Shown: positions 1 through 9,659 of the stretch, piece after piece
How the letters are laid out: every line of letters begins with the position of its first letter
Position numbering within the stretch: position 1 is the first letter of the stretch
Source: Planococcus maritimus
GTDB taxonomy: Bacteria; Bacillota; Bacilli; Bacillales_A; Planococcaceae
DNA: 64,000 nt
Direction of reading: 5' to 3'
Assembly: GCF_001592825.1 (NCBI RefSeq)
Contig: NZ_LTZG01000041.1
Coordinates: 110,680 to 174,679 of the forward strand
Position numbers and translations under genes: made by a program
The notes under the pieces: generated by a model
Told to the model about the DNA's origin: nothing
Seen by the model: the letters and a program-made list of their open reading frames with translations, nothing else
Databases searched by the model: none

Positions 1-148
1 CTTAATTTCCATTGTTTCAGAGCATACATTAGCGGGTATTTGATATTGAACCTAAGCGCTTGATTTGATACATAATTCAGACAGTTGACAAGCGCACCAA
101 TGTTCCGTAGCGTTATATCTTGTGAACAAATTAAAAGGAGGAGACTAT

Positions 149-1645
149 ATGAAGAAAGTAACAAACGTGTTTTGGATCGCGATTGTGCTAATTGCCTTGG
201 CAGTCGGTTACGGTGCGCTTGCTCCAGAACATTTCGCGGAAGTTACCGGCAATATGGAATCATTCCTGACGACTTCGTTCGGTTGGTATTACTTATTAAT
301 CGTCTCAGTAATGGTTATCTTTTGCTTGTATTTCCTTGTCAGTCCAATGGGACAAATTAAATTAGGGAAAGACACAGACAAGCCGGAATACTCATTTGCA
401 ACATGGATTGCGATGCTGTTCTCAGCGGGCATGGGTATCGGGCTCGTATTCTGGGGTGCGGCAGAGCCGCTATCGCATTTCGCGATCGACCCGGCGACAG
501 CTGAGCCGGGATCTCAGGAAGCGTTCCGGGAATCCATGCGGTTTACATTTTTCCACTGGGGCATCCATGCCTGGTCGATTTATGCAGTAGTTGCGTTATC
601 ACTGGCATATTTCCAATTCCGCAAAGGAGAACCTGGACTTATTTCTTCTACACTTCGCCCATTGTTTGGCGATCGCATGAGAGGCCCATGGGGTGTTCTC
701 GTCGACGTTATTGCCGTGTTCGCGACAGCAGTCGGTGTAGCAACAACGCTTGGCTTCGGTGCCATCCAAATTAATGGCGGACTCGCTTATTTGTTTGATG
801 GCATTCCAGGAGACAGCTTGATCACGCAAATTATCATCATCGCGGTCGTTACCGTACTGTTTATGATTTCGTCTTGGTCAGGCATTAGTAAAGGGATCAA
901 ATACCTGTCGAATACAAACATGATATTGGCGGTCGCGTTATTGATCTTGGTCATTATTCTTGGACCGACTTTATTGATCTTCAACATGTTTACCGATTCA
1001 CTCGGAAGCTATTTCCAAAACTTGATCAACATGAGCTTCCGTGCCGCTCCGATCAATGGAGAAAACCGGTCATGGATTGATGGCTGGACCATTTTCTATT
1101 GGGCTTGGTGGATTTCATGGTCACCGTTTGTTGGTATTTTCATCGCCCGTGTATCCAAAGGCCGCACAATCCGTGAATTCCTGTTTGGCGTCTTGCTCAT
1201 CCCGACGTTCATCAGCTTTATCTGGTTCGCAGCCTTTGGTACAACAGCGATCGATGTCCAAAGCAGCGGCGTCGATTTAACTGGATTGTTAACAGAAGAA
1301 ACCTTGTTTGCTGTATTCAATGAATTGCCGCTTGGCATGTTGTTGTCGATTGTCGCAGTGTTACTCATCTCGACTTTCTTTATCACTTCTGCCGACTCGG
1401 CAACATTCGTTCTTGGTATGCAAACGTCCAACGGCTCGCTAGACCCAGCGAACGCTGTCAAGTTGACATGGGGGATTGCGCAATCGACCATTGCAGTCAT
1501 CTTGCTCTTCGCAGGCGGGCTCGGGTCCTTGCAGACGGCATTAATCATCGCCGCCTTCCCGTTCTCGTTCATCATGCTATTGATGATGGCGTCGTTCTAC
1601 AAAGCCTTGACTCTTGAATACAAAGCGATCAAACGCAAACGATAA
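149..1645 (+). CDS. BCCT family glycine betaine/choline/carnitine transporter
   Basis: A 498-residue polytopic membrane protein that should import a compatible solute such as glycine betaine with Na+. The betaine-choline-carnitine transporter family is recognised from the [11 protein letters not shown] stretch near residue 101 and the aromatic-rich signature beginning [14 protein letters not shown] at about residue 313, followed by [12 protein letters not shown] chose ATG 149 because AGGAGGAG at 136-143 lies at the right distance; an in-frame GTG at 122 has no ribosome binding site. The gene stands alone, with a strong terminator after it. It is shorter at the C-terminus than osmosensing members with long tails. 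The exact substrate (OpuD- or BetL-like) cannot be read from sequence alone. Confidence 0.93.
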   Translation: MKKVTNVFWIAIVLIALAVGYGALAPEHFAEVTGNMESFLTTSFGWYYLLIVSVMVIFCLYFLVSPMGQIKLGKDTDKPEYSFATWIAMLFSAGMGIGLVFWGAAEPLSHFAIDPATAEPGSQEAFRESMRFTFFHWGIHAWSIYAVVALSLAYFQFRKGEPGLISSTLRPLFGDRMRGPWGVLVDVIAVFATAVGVATTLGFGAIQINGGLAYLFDGIPGDSLITQIIIIAVVTVLFMISSWSGISKGIKYLSNTNMILAVALLILVIILGPTLLIFNMFTDSLGSYFQNLINMSFRAAPINGENRSWIDGWTIFYWAWWISWSPFVGIFIARVSKGRTIREFLFGVLLIPTFISFIWFAAFGTTAIDVQSSGVDLTGLLTEETLFAVFNELPLGMLLSIVAVLLISTFFITSADSATFVLGMQTSNGSLDPANAVKLTWGIAQSTIAVILLFAGGLGSLQTALIIAAFPFSFIMLLMMASFYKALTLEYKAIKRKR

Positions 1646-1652
1646 GCAATCT

Positions 1653-1684
1653 AAAAGGGTGCCGGAAATCCGGCACCCTTTTTC
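1653..1684 (+). terminator. Terminator after the BCCT gene
   Basis: GGGTGCCGG, loop AAAT, CCGGCACCC, then a T run, 8 bp after the stop codon. Confidence 0.9.
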
Positions 1685-1740
1685 TATGGCGAGTCGCGTA
1701 TAATGAAGAATGGAAATCGTGTTGAATGGGGGAGTACTTT

Positions 1741-2619
1741 TTGGAAAAACCACATATTATGCTAATCGACGGAATGGCCGTGTTGTTCCGTTCCTATTTT
1801 GCCACAGCAGGTGTCGGGCAATTTTTCCGCACGGAGAGCGGGCTTGCAACAAATGGGGTACAAGGCTTTGCGCGTCACGTGTTGACTGCTAAATCTTTAA
1901 TGAAACCGACACATATCGCCGTGTGCTGGGATATGGGTGCACATACGTTCCGAACAGAAATGTTCGACGGCTACAAGGCAAACCGGCCCGCGCCGCCTGA
2001 AGATATGCTGCATCAATTCGACCAGGCACGCGAAGTATCCGAGTTGCTTGGCTGGAAAAACTACGGTGAAAAAGGCATCGAAGCGGATGATTTTATCGGT
2101 TCGTTTACAAAAAAATGGCCGGATGAGGTAGATTATACCATCATTACCGGAGATAAGGACATGCTTCAACTACTGAATCCATCGGTCAAGATCGCCTTCA
2201 TGAAAAAAGGCTTCCATATCTACGATCTCTATACCGATGCGCGATTCGGCGAAGAATACGGCATCTCACCAGAGCAGTTCGCCGATGTGAAAGCATTTAT
2301 GGGCGACCCAAGCGATGGATACCCAGGAGTCAAAGGCATCGGGCCGAAGACGGCACTTCAATTGATCCAGCAATACGGCTCGGTTGAGGGTGTGTTGGCT
2401 CATCTCGAAGAATTAAAACCAGCACAGAAAAAGAAAATCGAAGAACATCAGGATATGCTCGCATTATCAAAAAAACTGGCGGTCATCAAAGATGACCTCC
2501 AGCTAGATGTGGCACTCGAGGAAATTGCAGTGCCGGAATACTCTTCTGATTTGGTGAGGATTTGCGACGAGCGGGAATTCCGCTTGCTCGCAAGGCTCCT
2601 GGAAAAATCATTCATTTGA
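1741..2619 (+). CDS. 5'-3' exonuclease (YpcP-like, PolI N-domain homologue)
   Basis: A stand-alone FEN/5'-3' exonuclease of 292 residues, equivalent to the N-terminal nuclease domain of DNA polymerase I, which removes RNA primers and flaps. Acidic metal-site motifs are visible: MLIDG near the N-terminus, EADDFIG, ITGDKDMLQLL, and a helix-3-turn-helix DNA-binding segment GDPSDGYPGVKGIGPKTA around residues 187-204. The preferred start is TTG 1741, since GGGGGAG at 1728-1734 fits it; an in-frame ATG at 1726 lies on top of that site. The 3' end overlaps the convergent peptidase gene by 12 bp. Family assignment is firm. Confidence 0.9.
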   Translation: MEKPHIMLIDGMAVLFRSYFATAGVGQFFRTESGLATNGVQGFARHVLTAKSLMKPTHIAVCWDMGAHTFRTEMFDGYKANRPAPPEDMLHQFDQAREVSELLGWKNYGEKGIEADDFIGSFTKKWPDEVDYTIITGDKDMLQLLNPSVKIAFMKKGFHIYDLYTDARFGEEYGISPEQFADVKAFMGDPSDGYPGVKGIGPKTALQLIQQYGSVEGVLAHLEELKPAQKKKIEEHQDMLALSKKLAVIKDDLQLDVALEEIAVPEYSSDLVRICDEREFRLLARLLEKSFI

Positions 2620-3132
2620 TCGTTGCACCGGAGAAATCCGAATAAAACTCAAAACACTTCGGTTCTTCCGGAACGACACCGCCCGTAAATTGCTCGGGCG
2701 GTTTTTTTGTCCATTGTCGTGGACATACAGCAGCAAATCGTCCTCGGTTTCTTCATAGCCAATCAACGGCACCCAGTGATAGGCGAAAGTCGTTTGTTGT
2801 CGCCAGCGCAATGAGAAATAACGATCGAATTTCACTGCGAGCGGATTGCCGGCATCAAGCTCTTGCTTGACTTGTCCGATGGAGCGCACCCGTTTGATTT
2901 CATACCGCGGGCCTAGCCATTTTTTCAGCCGCCGAATAAAGCAAAATGCACTCAAGCCAAGCGAAGTCGTCCCGAGAAATCGATAAAGCTGTCCGATTCC
3001 TGGTGTAAGCTCTTTGTGATAGCGGAGGATGGAAGCTGCAGTGATCGGCCCGCAAGCAGAAGCGCGGTAAGAAGCCGGTACCTGGTCAGCATATTGGTTC
3101 ATGGCTTGAAAAGGAAGCAGCACTTTCATCAT
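2608..3132 (-). CDS. C39-like (papain-fold) peptidase family protein
   Basis: A 174-residue cytosolic-looking protein without a signal peptide. The ASACGP motif places a candidate catalytic cysteine at residue 27, followed downstream by AYHWVPLIGYEE (histidine) and YVHDNG (Asn/Asp), the order expected for C39/YvpB-type papain-fold peptidases. AAAGGAGGATGG directly precedes two consecutive ATG codons (3132 and 3129), so either could start translation. It is the first gene read away from the STAS gene on the same strand but ends convergently on the exonuclease with a 12-bp overlap. Substrate unknown; peptidase activity is an inference from the motif order. Confidence 0.75.
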   Translation of the reverse strand: MMKVLLPFQAMNQYADQVPASYRASACGPITAASILRYHKELTPGIGQLYRFLGTTSLGLSAFCFIRRLKKWLGPRYEIKRVRSIGQVKQELDAGNPLAVKFDRYFSLRWRQQTTFAYHWVPLIGYEETEDDLLLYVHDNGQKNRPSNLRAVSFRKNRSVLSFIRISPVQRSNE

Positions 3133-3152
3133 CCATCCTCCTTTAACTTATA

Positions 3153-3611
3153 TTAGCGCAGTTTGGCTTCGCGTTCATCGAGCAAAGCTTGCAAGGCGCT
3201 GCGGAATGTCGTATACACTTCCAAGTCGACTTGGATGCCAGCATGGACGATTTCACGGACGAAGCGGGGATTGAAGCCCACGTAAATGCCACGCAGCCCC
3301 ATCAATTTCAATGCGCTATTCAATTGCGTCAATTCCAAAGCGAGCTCATTGAAATCAAACGATTGCACATCTTGCATCGTAACGCCGGTGAAATCGAAAA
3401 TGACTTGCTCGGTGTCGCGGTTATCTGCTGCGTATTCAAGCACTTTGGTCCGGATTGTTTCGAAACGGTCACGGAAAATATAGCCGGCAATCGGCGCAAG
3501 AATAGTATTCGGTACAATCGATGGAATGATTGGTGCTGACATATTGTGAATGACATCTTGGTAATGCGCGACAAGCTCTTTCAATTCTTTGATTTCCTGT
3601 TGTGGATCCAT
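3153..3611 (-). CDS. STAS domain protein (RsbR/anti-sigma-antagonist-like)
   Basis: A 152-residue protein with a short N-terminal helical segment and a STAS fold: the stretch VIFDFTGVTMQDVQSFDFNEL matches the beta-strand/helix that carries the phosphorylatable residue in anti-anti-sigma factors and RsbR proteins, and a later segment reads LMGLRGIYVGFNP. Proteins of this layout act in stressosome-type signalling or as stand-alone antagonists. There is no kinase or phosphatase partner next to it, so the pathway is unassigned. It lies 20 bp upstream of the peptidase gene on the same strand and may be co-transcribed with it. Confidence 0.8.
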   Translation of the reverse strand: MDPQQEIKELKELVAHYQDVIHNMSAPIIPSIVPNTILAPIAGYIFRDRFETIRTKVLEYAADNRDTEQVIFDFTGVTMQDVQSFDFNELALELTQLNSALKLMGLRGIYVGFNPRFVREIVHAGIQVDLEVYTTFRSALQALLDEREAKLR

Positions 3612-3657
3612 TTGTGCACCTCTACTTCATTTACTAGACATAATTTGGGTGGTGGTA

Positions 3658-3978
3658 TTAGGCTTTTTGTTCTTCAAGGAAGTGGATGACAGAAGCCGGA
3701 GTTTTGGCGTTGGCGCTATGCAGATGCGCTTGTTTTTCGCCATTTTTGAAAATTAGCAAGCTCGGGATGCCCATGACATCGTATTGCTCAGCAATTTCCG
3801 GCAGCTCGTCGCGATTGACGTCAAACCATTGGTAATTATCGTATTGTTCCATGATCGGGTCGATAAACATATCCATACGCGTGCAGTCTGGGCACCAGCC
3901 AGCTTGGAATTTTACGATGACTGGAGCATCGTTGTTAATTGTATCGTTAAACTGTTCAGTAGTTTTTAATGATTTCAT
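3658..3978 (-). CDS. Thioredoxin family protein
   Basis: A 106-residue thioredoxin-fold protein with the active site WCPDC (Cys29 and Cys32) and the conserved cis-proline in GIPSLLIF at residue 72. The CPDC variant, rather than CGPC, is typical of the YtpP/YdbP-like thioredoxins of Bacilli. It probably keeps cytosolic disulfides reduced. GGAGG lies directly upstream of the ATG on the minus strand. It is transcribed divergently from the fad operon, sharing a 207-bp intergenic region that holds two palindromes described separately. Confidence 0.9.
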   Translation of the reverse strand: MKSLKTTEQFNDTINNDAPVIVKFQAGWCPDCTRMDMFIDPIMEQYDNYQWFDVNRDELPEIAEQYDVMGIPSLLIFKNGEKQAHLHSANAKTPASVIHFLEEQKA

Positions 3979-4034
3979 AAAATTGCCTCCTTAAATATAA
4001 TCTTTATCAGTTTACCCTTTTTTACCTGTCTCTC

Positions 4035-4058
4035 CAAGCACTTGATTTGAAGTGCTTG
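4035..4058. promoter_or_regulatory. Perfect inverted repeat in the trx-fad divergent region
   Basis: Nine-base arms CAAGCACTT and AAGTGCTTG separated by six bases. There is no T run on either side, so it is more likely an operator than a terminator. It lies about 57 bp upstream of the thioredoxin start and 90 bp before the FadR-type box. The binding protein is unknown. Confidence 0.5.
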
Positions 4059-4148
4059 AAAAATCTTCCGATTAAATATTGCGAAAATAAGAAATATAAT
4101 TTACACTAAGAACAAGAAGGACAGCATTTCTTTTTTTTATCCAGAAAA

Positions 4149-4166
4149 TGAATGAGTGTTCATTCA
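4149..4166 (+). promoter_or_regulatory. FadR-type operator (TGAATGA-N4-TCATTCA)
   Basis: A perfect palindrome with 7-base arms, matching the known Bacillus FadR (TetR family) box. It sits 19 bp before the fadN start codon, so it would block the promoter or early elongation until long-chain acyl-CoA releases FadR. A plausible promoter precedes it (TTGCGA 4079-4084, 17-bp spacer, TACACT 4102-4107). Confidence 0.85.
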
Positions 4167-4185
4167 AAAACAGGAGGGTTTGCTC

Positions 4186-6570
4186 GTGTCATATAAAATT
4201 AAAAAAGCAGCCGTGCTCGGATCAGGCGTCATGGGATCTGGAATCGCAGCGCATCTAGCCAATATTGGAATTCCGGTCATGCTGCTTGACATCGTCCCGA
4301 AAGAAACCACACAAGAAGAACAAGCGAAAGGGCTGACGCTAGAAGACAAAGCAGTCCGCAATCGCATGGCCCAAACGGCTACTCAAAAATTATTGAAACA
4401 AAAACCTGCTCCACTGACACAAAAGAAAAATCTGCAATTGATTACACCTGGTAATTTCGAAGACGACCTCGACAAATTATCTGATGTGGATTGGGTCATC
4501 GAAGTCATCGTGGAAAACTTGGAGATCAAAAAATCGCTTTATGAAAAAATAGATGCCGTCAGAAAACCCGGCACCATCATCTCGTCCAATACATCGGGCA
4601 TCAGCATCAATGCGATGGCAGAAGGGCGCTCAGAAGATTTCCAGAAACATTTCCTCGGCACTCATTTCTTCAATCCGCCGCGTTATCTGAAACTGCTTGA
4701 AATCATTCCGGCGCATAAGACGGCTCCAGAAGTGGTCGGGTTCATGCAGCAATTCGGGGAGGACCAGCTCGGAAAAGGCGTCGTCTTAGCGAAAGACACA
4801 CCGAATTTTATCGCTAACCGCATCGGAACGTATGGCTTGCTTGTCACAGTACGTGAAATGCAAAACCGAGGCTATTCTATCGGTGAAGTGGATTCGGTCA
4901 CCGGACCTTTGATCGGCCGCCCGAAATCGGCGACATTCCGCACTCTCGATGTTGTCGGACTTGATACGTTTATGCATGTTTCGAAAAACGTCTATGATCA
5001 AACAGAAGGCGAAGAACAGCAAGTTTTCAAAACGCCTGACTTTATGAAGCAGATGGTCAAAAACGGCTGGATCGGCGCCAAAGCGAAGCAAGGCTTCTTC
5101 CAGAAAAAAGACAAAGAAATCCTAGAGCTCGATCCAGAGACGATGGAATATCGTCCAGCGCAAAAATTGAAAACGCCTTCACAGGAAATGGCCAAGCAGC
5201 AAAAAGGCTTATCCGCCAAAATGAAGACGCTCGTTTATGCAGATGACCGCACAGGTGAATTGCTGTGGAGCATTCTCGCTCCGACACTTGCCTATTCTGC
5301 ACAATTACACGGTGAGATCGCAGACGACATCGTTGCCATCGATAATGCCATGAAATGGGGCTTTGGATGGGAGCAAGGGCCGTTTGAAGTATGGGACGCA
5401 ATCGGCGTCAAGCAATCCACTGAAAAAATGACCGCGCAAGGTTTGGAAGTACCAACATTTGCACAAAGCTTATTGGATAAAGAATTCGATTCTTTCTATA
5501 AAGAAGAAAACGGCGACTTGTATTATTTCGATGGTTCGGATTATCAGCCGGTCCCGGTCAATGAAAAAGTGATTGATTTGAAACGCTATAAGAAAAAGCA
5601 TGGCGTCATCAAATCGAATTCTGGCGCAAGCTTGATCGATCTTGGAGACGGCATCGCATTGCTCGAATTCCATTCGCGTTCGAATGCGATCGGGCTCGAT
5701 ATTATGCAAATGATCAATTTTGCAGTGGATGAAGTCGAGAAAAACTACAAAGGGCTTGTCATCGGCAACCAAGGCAAGAATTTCTGTGTCGGCGCCAACC
5801 TCGGCATGATTTTGATGGAAGCGCAAGACGACAATATCTTTGAACTCGATTTGACGATCCGCACGTTCCAGAATGCCATGCTGAAATTGAAATACAGCTC
5901 GAAGCCGGTCGTTGCGGCACCATTCGGCATGACGCTTGGCGGCGGGGCAGAAGTCATCTTGCCAGCGGCACGCGTCCAAGCTTCGATGGAAACGTATATG
6001 GGCTTAGTTGAAGCAGGCGTCGGGCTTATTCCTGGCGGCGGGGGAAATAAAGAACTTTATATGAAGCAATTAAAAGGCTTGCCAAATCATGTGACAGCCG
6101 ATTATGTCAATGTGGCAGCGGGTGTATTCGAATCAATCGCGACCGCTAAAGTGTCCACTTCAGCAGATGAGGCACGTCAAAACAACTTTCTGAACTTTGT
6201 CGATCACATCAGCGTCAATAGCGACCATTTGATCTACGATGCGAAGCAATTGGCGTTAGCGCTCCATGATAGCGGCTATCAGGCACCGAGAAGAGAAAAA
6301 GTGCCGGTCGCAGGGGAAGCGGGCTACGCAGCTATGCTACTCGGCGCGGAAGGCATGCTATTGTCCGGCTATATTAGCGAACACGATATGAAAATCGCCA
6401 AAAAACTGGCTTACGTTTTGTCCGGAGGCAAATTGCCATACGGCACAAAAGTAGATGAACAGTATTTGCTCGATTTAGAACGCGAAGCATTCTTGAGCCT
6501 CGTTGCGGAACCGAAATCACAGCAACGCATGCAGCATATGCTCATTAAAGGAAAACCATTACGCAATTGA
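4186..6570 (+). CDS. fadN: 3-hydroxyacyl-CoA dehydrogenase / enoyl-CoA hydratase
   Basis: Bifunctional beta-oxidation enzyme, 794 residues. The order is dehydrogenase first, then hydratase, as in Bacillus FadN and the reverse of E. coli FadB. The NAD-binding loop GSGVMGSG starts at residue 12, and THFFNPPRYLKLLEIIP carries the dehydrogenase histidine. The C-terminal crotonase half shows GKNFCVGANLG, GMTLGGGAEVILPAA and VEAGVGLIPGGGG. GTG 4186 is chosen because AGGAGGG (4172-4178) precedes it; an upstream in-frame GTG at 4156 lies inside the FadR box and is rejected. First gene of the fadN-fadA-fadE operon. Confidence 0.95.
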   Translation: MSYKIKKAAVLGSGVMGSGIAAHLANIGIPVMLLDIVPKETTQEEQAKGLTLEDKAVRNRMAQTATQKLLKQKPAPLTQKKNLQLITPGNFEDDLDKLSDVDWVIEVIVENLEIKKSLYEKIDAVRKPGTIISSNTSGISINAMAEGRSEDFQKHFLGTHFFNPPRYLKLLEIIPAHKTAPEVVGFMQQFGEDQLGKGVVLAKDTPNFIANRIGTYGLLVTVREMQNRGYSIGEVDSVTGPLIGRPKSATFRTLDVVGLDTFMHVSKNVYDQTEGEEQQVFKTPDFMKQMVKNGWIGAKAKQGFFQKKDKEILELDPETMEYRPAQKLKTPSQEMAKQQKGLSAKMKTLVYADDRTGELLWSILAPTLAYSAQLHGEIADDIVAIDNAMKWGFGWEQGPFEVWDAIGVKQSTEKMTAQGLEVPTFAQSLLDKEFDSFYKEENGDLYYFDGSDYQPVPVNEKVIDLKRYKKKHGVIKSNSGASLIDLGDGIALLEFHSRSNAIGLDIMQMINFAVDEVEKNYKGLVIGNQGKNFCVGANLGMILMEAQDDNIFELDLTIRTFQNAMLKLKYSSKPVVAAPFGMTLGGGAEVILPAARVQASMETYMGLVEAGVGLIPGGGGNKELYMKQLKGLPNHVTADYVNVAAGVFESIATAKVSTSADEARQNNFLNFVDHISVNSDHLIYDAKQLALALHDSGYQAPRREKVPVAGEAGYAAMLLGAEGMLLSGYISEHDMKIAKKLAYVLSGGKLPYGTKVDEQYLLDLEREAFLSLVAEPKSQQRMQHMLIKGKPLRN

Positions 6571-6598
6571 TCGCCGATTAGATAGAGGAGGAAATGAA

Positions 6599-7771
6599 AT
6601 GCGCGAAGCAGTTATTGTGGCCGGTGCGAGAACACCGGTCGGAAAAGCGAAGAAAGGTTCTCTTGCCTCGGTGCGCCCGGATGATTTCGGGGCACTGGTC
6701 GTGCGGGAAACATTGAAGCGGGCAGGATATGACGGCCCGATAGACGATTTGATCATGGGTTGTGCAATGCCAGAAGCAGAACAGGGCATGAACATCGCCC
6801 GCAATATCGGGGCGCTTGCGGGATTGCCGGATACAACGCCGGCTGTTACCGTTAACCGTTTTTGTTCATCAGGCTTGCAATCCATTGCGTATGCCGCGGA
6901 ACGGATCATGGTCGGCCATGCAGAAGCAATTATTGCCGGAGGCGTCGAATCGATGAGCATGGTGCCAATGATGGGCAATGTGCTGCGGCCAAACGCCAAA
7001 ATCGCTGAAATTGTCCCGCAATATTATATGAGCATGGGCCATACAGCAGAACAAGTCGCCACGCAATACGGTGTCAGCCGGGAAGACCAGGATGCGTTTG
7101 CGGTCCGTTCCCATGACAATGCAGCTCGGGCGATTGAAAAAGGCCATTTCGTCGATGAAATCGTGCCGGTCGAAGTGATCCAGCGCTATGTCGATAGCCA
7201 GAACAAATATCAGGAAAAATCATTCATGTTCGAAATGGATGAAGGAGTGCGCCACGGCACTTCTATCCAGACACTCAATAAATTACGCGCTGCGTTCTCT
7301 GCGCGCGGCACGGTGACTGCAGGGAACTCTTCCCAAACTTCTGACGGTGCAGGTTCAGTGCTCGTCATGGACCGGGAAAAAGCGGAAGCGCTGGGGCTTA
7401 AGCCAATCGCAAAATTCCGTTCATTCGCGACAGGCGGTGTCCCACCAGAAATCATGGGAATCGGTCCGGTCGTCGCAATTCCAAAAGCGTTAAAACTTGC
7501 GGGTCTGACAAAAGACGATATCGATGTTTGGGAACTGAACGAAGCATTTGCGTCTCAATCGCTCGGCGTCATCCGCGAGCTCGGCTTGGATATGGACAAG
7601 ATCAATTTGAATGGCGGCGCCATCGCACTTGGCCATCCGCTCGGTGCGACAGGCTCGATTTTGACTTTGCGCATGCTCAGTGAATTAAAGCGTCAAAACA
7701 AACAATTCGGCGTCGTCACAATGTGCATCGGCGGCGGCATGGGCGCAGCCGGCGTCTTCGAAATGTTGTAA
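6599..7771 (+). CDS. fadA: Acetyl-CoA acyltransferase (3-ketoacyl-CoA thiolase)
   Basis: Thiolase of 390 residues that cleaves 3-ketoacyl-CoA with CoA in the last step of beta-oxidation. The nucleophilic cysteine is Cys89 in NRFCSSGLQ. The C-terminal half has GGAIALGHPLGATGS (catalytic histidine) and MCIGGGMGAAGVFE (second cysteine). The start ATG 6599 follows GAGGAGG after a 28-bp gap from fadN. It partners FadN and FadE, so the three genes cover dehydrogenation, hydration, oxidation and thiolysis. Confidence 0.95.
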   Translation: MREAVIVAGARTPVGKAKKGSLASVRPDDFGALVVRETLKRAGYDGPIDDLIMGCAMPEAEQGMNIARNIGALAGLPDTTPAVTVNRFCSSGLQSIAYAAERIMVGHAEAIIAGGVESMSMVPMMGNVLRPNAKIAEIVPQYYMSMGHTAEQVATQYGVSREDQDAFAVRSHDNAARAIEKGHFVDEIVPVEVIQRYVDSQNKYQEKSFMFEMDEGVRHGTSIQTLNKLRAAFSARGTVTAGNSSQTSDGAGSVLVMDREKAEALGLKPIAKFRSFATGGVPPEIMGIGPVVAIPKALKLAGLTKDDIDVWELNEAFASQSLGVIRELGLDMDKINLNGGAIALGHPLGATGSILTLRMLSELKRQNKQFGVVTMCIGGGMGAAGVFEML

Positions 7772-7837
7772 AGAGAACTTTAGGGGATACGGCTAACAGG
7801 GGATTCAAGATAAACGATAAATTGGGAGGAATGGAAA

Positions 7838-9619
7838 ATGGAACAAGAAAAAACATTGATCAAAGGCGGAAGCTTCTTGATCGAAGATGCAGACTTATCG
7901 CGTGTATTCACGCCGGAAGATTTCACAGAAGAGCATAAAATGATCGCCAAGACGACAGAGGATTACGTCAACACAGAAGTTATGCCTTTGGTTGAAAAGC
8001 TGGAGAACCATGAATTCGAGCATTCCGTTAAGCTATTGAAAAAAGCGGGCGAACTTGGGCTACTCGGGGCAGACGTTCCGGAACAATACGACGGGCTTGG
8101 GCTCGACAAAGTTGCCTCTGCCTTGATTGCGGAGAAAATGTCGAAAGCGGGCGGCTTCTCGATCACGCACGGCGCACACGTCGGCATCGGGTCGCTTCCA
8201 ATTGTCTTGTTCGGCAATGACGAACAGAAAAAGAAATACTTGCCAGTCCTTGCAACAGGCGAGAAAATCGCAGCGTATGCTCTGACTGAGCCAAGCTCTG
8301 GTTCAGATGCTTTGGGCGCGAAAACAGTCGCGAAACTAAATGAAGCAGGCACACATTACGTTTTGAATGGTGAAAAGCAGTGGATCACAAACGCAGGATT
8401 TGCGGATGTTTTCGTTGTCTATGCAAAAATTGACGGCGAACAGTTCTCGGCCTTTATCGTCGAGCGCGATTTCGGCGGCGTATCGGTCGGCCCGGAAGAA
8501 AAGAAAATGGGCATCAAATCATCTTCTACGCGTACATTGATTTTGGAAGACGCAGAAGTGCCGGTCGAAAACCTCCTCGGCGAAGCAGGACGCGGGCATA
8601 TCATTGCCTTTAACATTTTGAACATCGGGCGCTATAAACTGGGTGTCGGCACAATCGGCGCATCCAAGCGTGCTATGGAATTGACGATTCCTTACACGAA
8701 CCAGCGCCAGCAATTCAAGACGCCAATTTCTTCTTTTAACCTGACAAAAGAGAAACTAGCGACAATGGCTTCCAAATTGTATGCAGTTGAAAGTTCCGTT
8801 TACCGCACAGTCGGCTTGTTCGAAGACCGCATGAGCGGCTTCACGGATGAGCAGCAAGCGGACGGCAAACTGGTTGCGGATTCTATCGCGGAATTTGCTA
8901 TCGAGTGTTCATTGAATAAATTCTTCGGAACGGAAACTTTGGATTATATTGTGGACGAAGGCGTTCAATTGCACGGCGGTTACGGTTTTATGCAGGAATA
9001 TGAAATCGAGCGCATCTACCGCGATTCCCGCATCAACCGGATCTTCGAAGGAACGAACGAAATCAACCGCCTGCTCGTACCGGGCACATTGCTCCGCAAA
9101 GCGATGAAGGGCGAATTGCCGCTATTGCAACATGCACAAGCTTTGCAGGAAGAATTGTTGATGATGATGCCTGAAGAAGTCGGCACAGAAGCTTTGGCGC
9201 AGGAAAAAGCATTGGTGAAAAACGCTAAGAAAATTGCCATTCTTGCAGCCGGACTTGCCGCGCAAACTTACGGCAAGAAATTAGAAGCCGAGCAAGAAGT
9301 ATTGGTTAACATCGCCGATATCGTCAGCAATGTATTCGCAATGGAATCCGTTGTTCTTCGTACAGAAAAAGCGATTGCAGCAAGCGGAGAAGAAAAAGCG
9401 AAGCAGAAGCTTCTCTATACGCAAATCTTCTGCCAAGAAGCATTGGAAGCTATCGAAAAGGATGCGAAAGAAACGCTCATCGCAGCAATCGATGGCGACA
9501 ACCAGCGCATGATGCTGTCCGCGCTCCGCAAGTTGACGCGCTCTACACCTTATAACTTGATCGCGAAAAAACGCGAAGCATCCGAAAAATTGATCGATGT
9601 GGAAAAATACGTCGTGTAA
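7838..9619 (+). CDS. fadE: Acyl-CoA dehydrogenase
   Basis: FAD-dependent acyl-CoA dehydrogenase, 593 residues. It is longer than short/medium-chain enzymes (about 380) because of a C-terminal extension of the VLCAD type, as in Bacillus FadE. Visible motifs are YALTEPSSGSDA, GEKQWITNAGFAD, LHGGYGFMQEYEIER and IFEGTNEINRLL. TTGGGAGG precedes the ATG. It is the last gene of the fad operon, 66 bp after fadA, and is followed by a strong terminator. Electrons should leave through an electron-transfer flavoprotein encoded elsewhere. Confidence 0.95.
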   Translation: MEQEKTLIKGGSFLIEDADLSRVFTPEDFTEEHKMIAKTTEDYVNTEVMPLVEKLENHEFEHSVKLLKKAGELGLLGADVPEQYDGLGLDKVASALIAEKMSKAGGFSITHGAHVGIGSLPIVLFGNDEQKKKYLPVLATGEKIAAYALTEPSSGSDALGAKTVAKLNEAGTHYVLNGEKQWITNAGFADVFVVYAKIDGEQFSAFIVERDFGGVSVGPEEKKMGIKSSSTRTLILEDAEVPVENLLGEAGRGHIIAFNILNIGRYKLGVGTIGASKRAMELTIPYTNQRQQFKTPISSFNLTKEKLATMASKLYAVESSVYRTVGLFEDRMSGFTDEQQADGKLVADSIAEFAIECSLNKFFGTETLDYIVDEGVQLHGGYGFMQEYEIERIYRDSRINRIFEGTNEINRLLVPGTLLRKAMKGELPLLQHAQALQEELLMMMPEEVGTEALAQEKALVKNAKKIAILAAGLAAQTYGKKLEAEQEVLVNIADIVSNVFAMESVVLRTEKAIAASGEEKAKQKLLYTQIFCQEALEAIEKDAKETLIAAIDGDNQRMMLSALRKLTRSTPYNLIAKKREASEKLIDVEKYVV

Positions 9620-9629
9620 TAGATTGGAC

Positions 9630-9659
9630 AAAACAGGAAGGGGAAACCCTTCCTGTTTT
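9630..9659 (+). terminator. Terminator of the fad operon
   Basis: AAAACAGGAAGGG, loop GAAA, CCCTTCCTGTTTT. It directly abuts the outer end of repeat copy A. Confidence 0.9.

Noticed and set aside
48..61. Possible cre site (core AAGCGCTT) before the BCCT gene
   Set aside because: Only the central core matches; the outer consensus bases are wrong on both sides.
1096..1575. 159-codon open frame on the minus strand within the BCCT gene
   Set aside because: Antisense shadow of a strongly supported transporter gene; no ribosome binding site or family resemblance.
4156..4185. Upstream GTG start for fadN
   Set aside because: It lies inside the FadR-type operator and has no ribosome binding site; GTG 4186 has AGGAGGG upstream.
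5470..5979. 169-codon open frame antisense to fadN
   Set aside because: Shadow frame in a well-conserved gene; no start signals.
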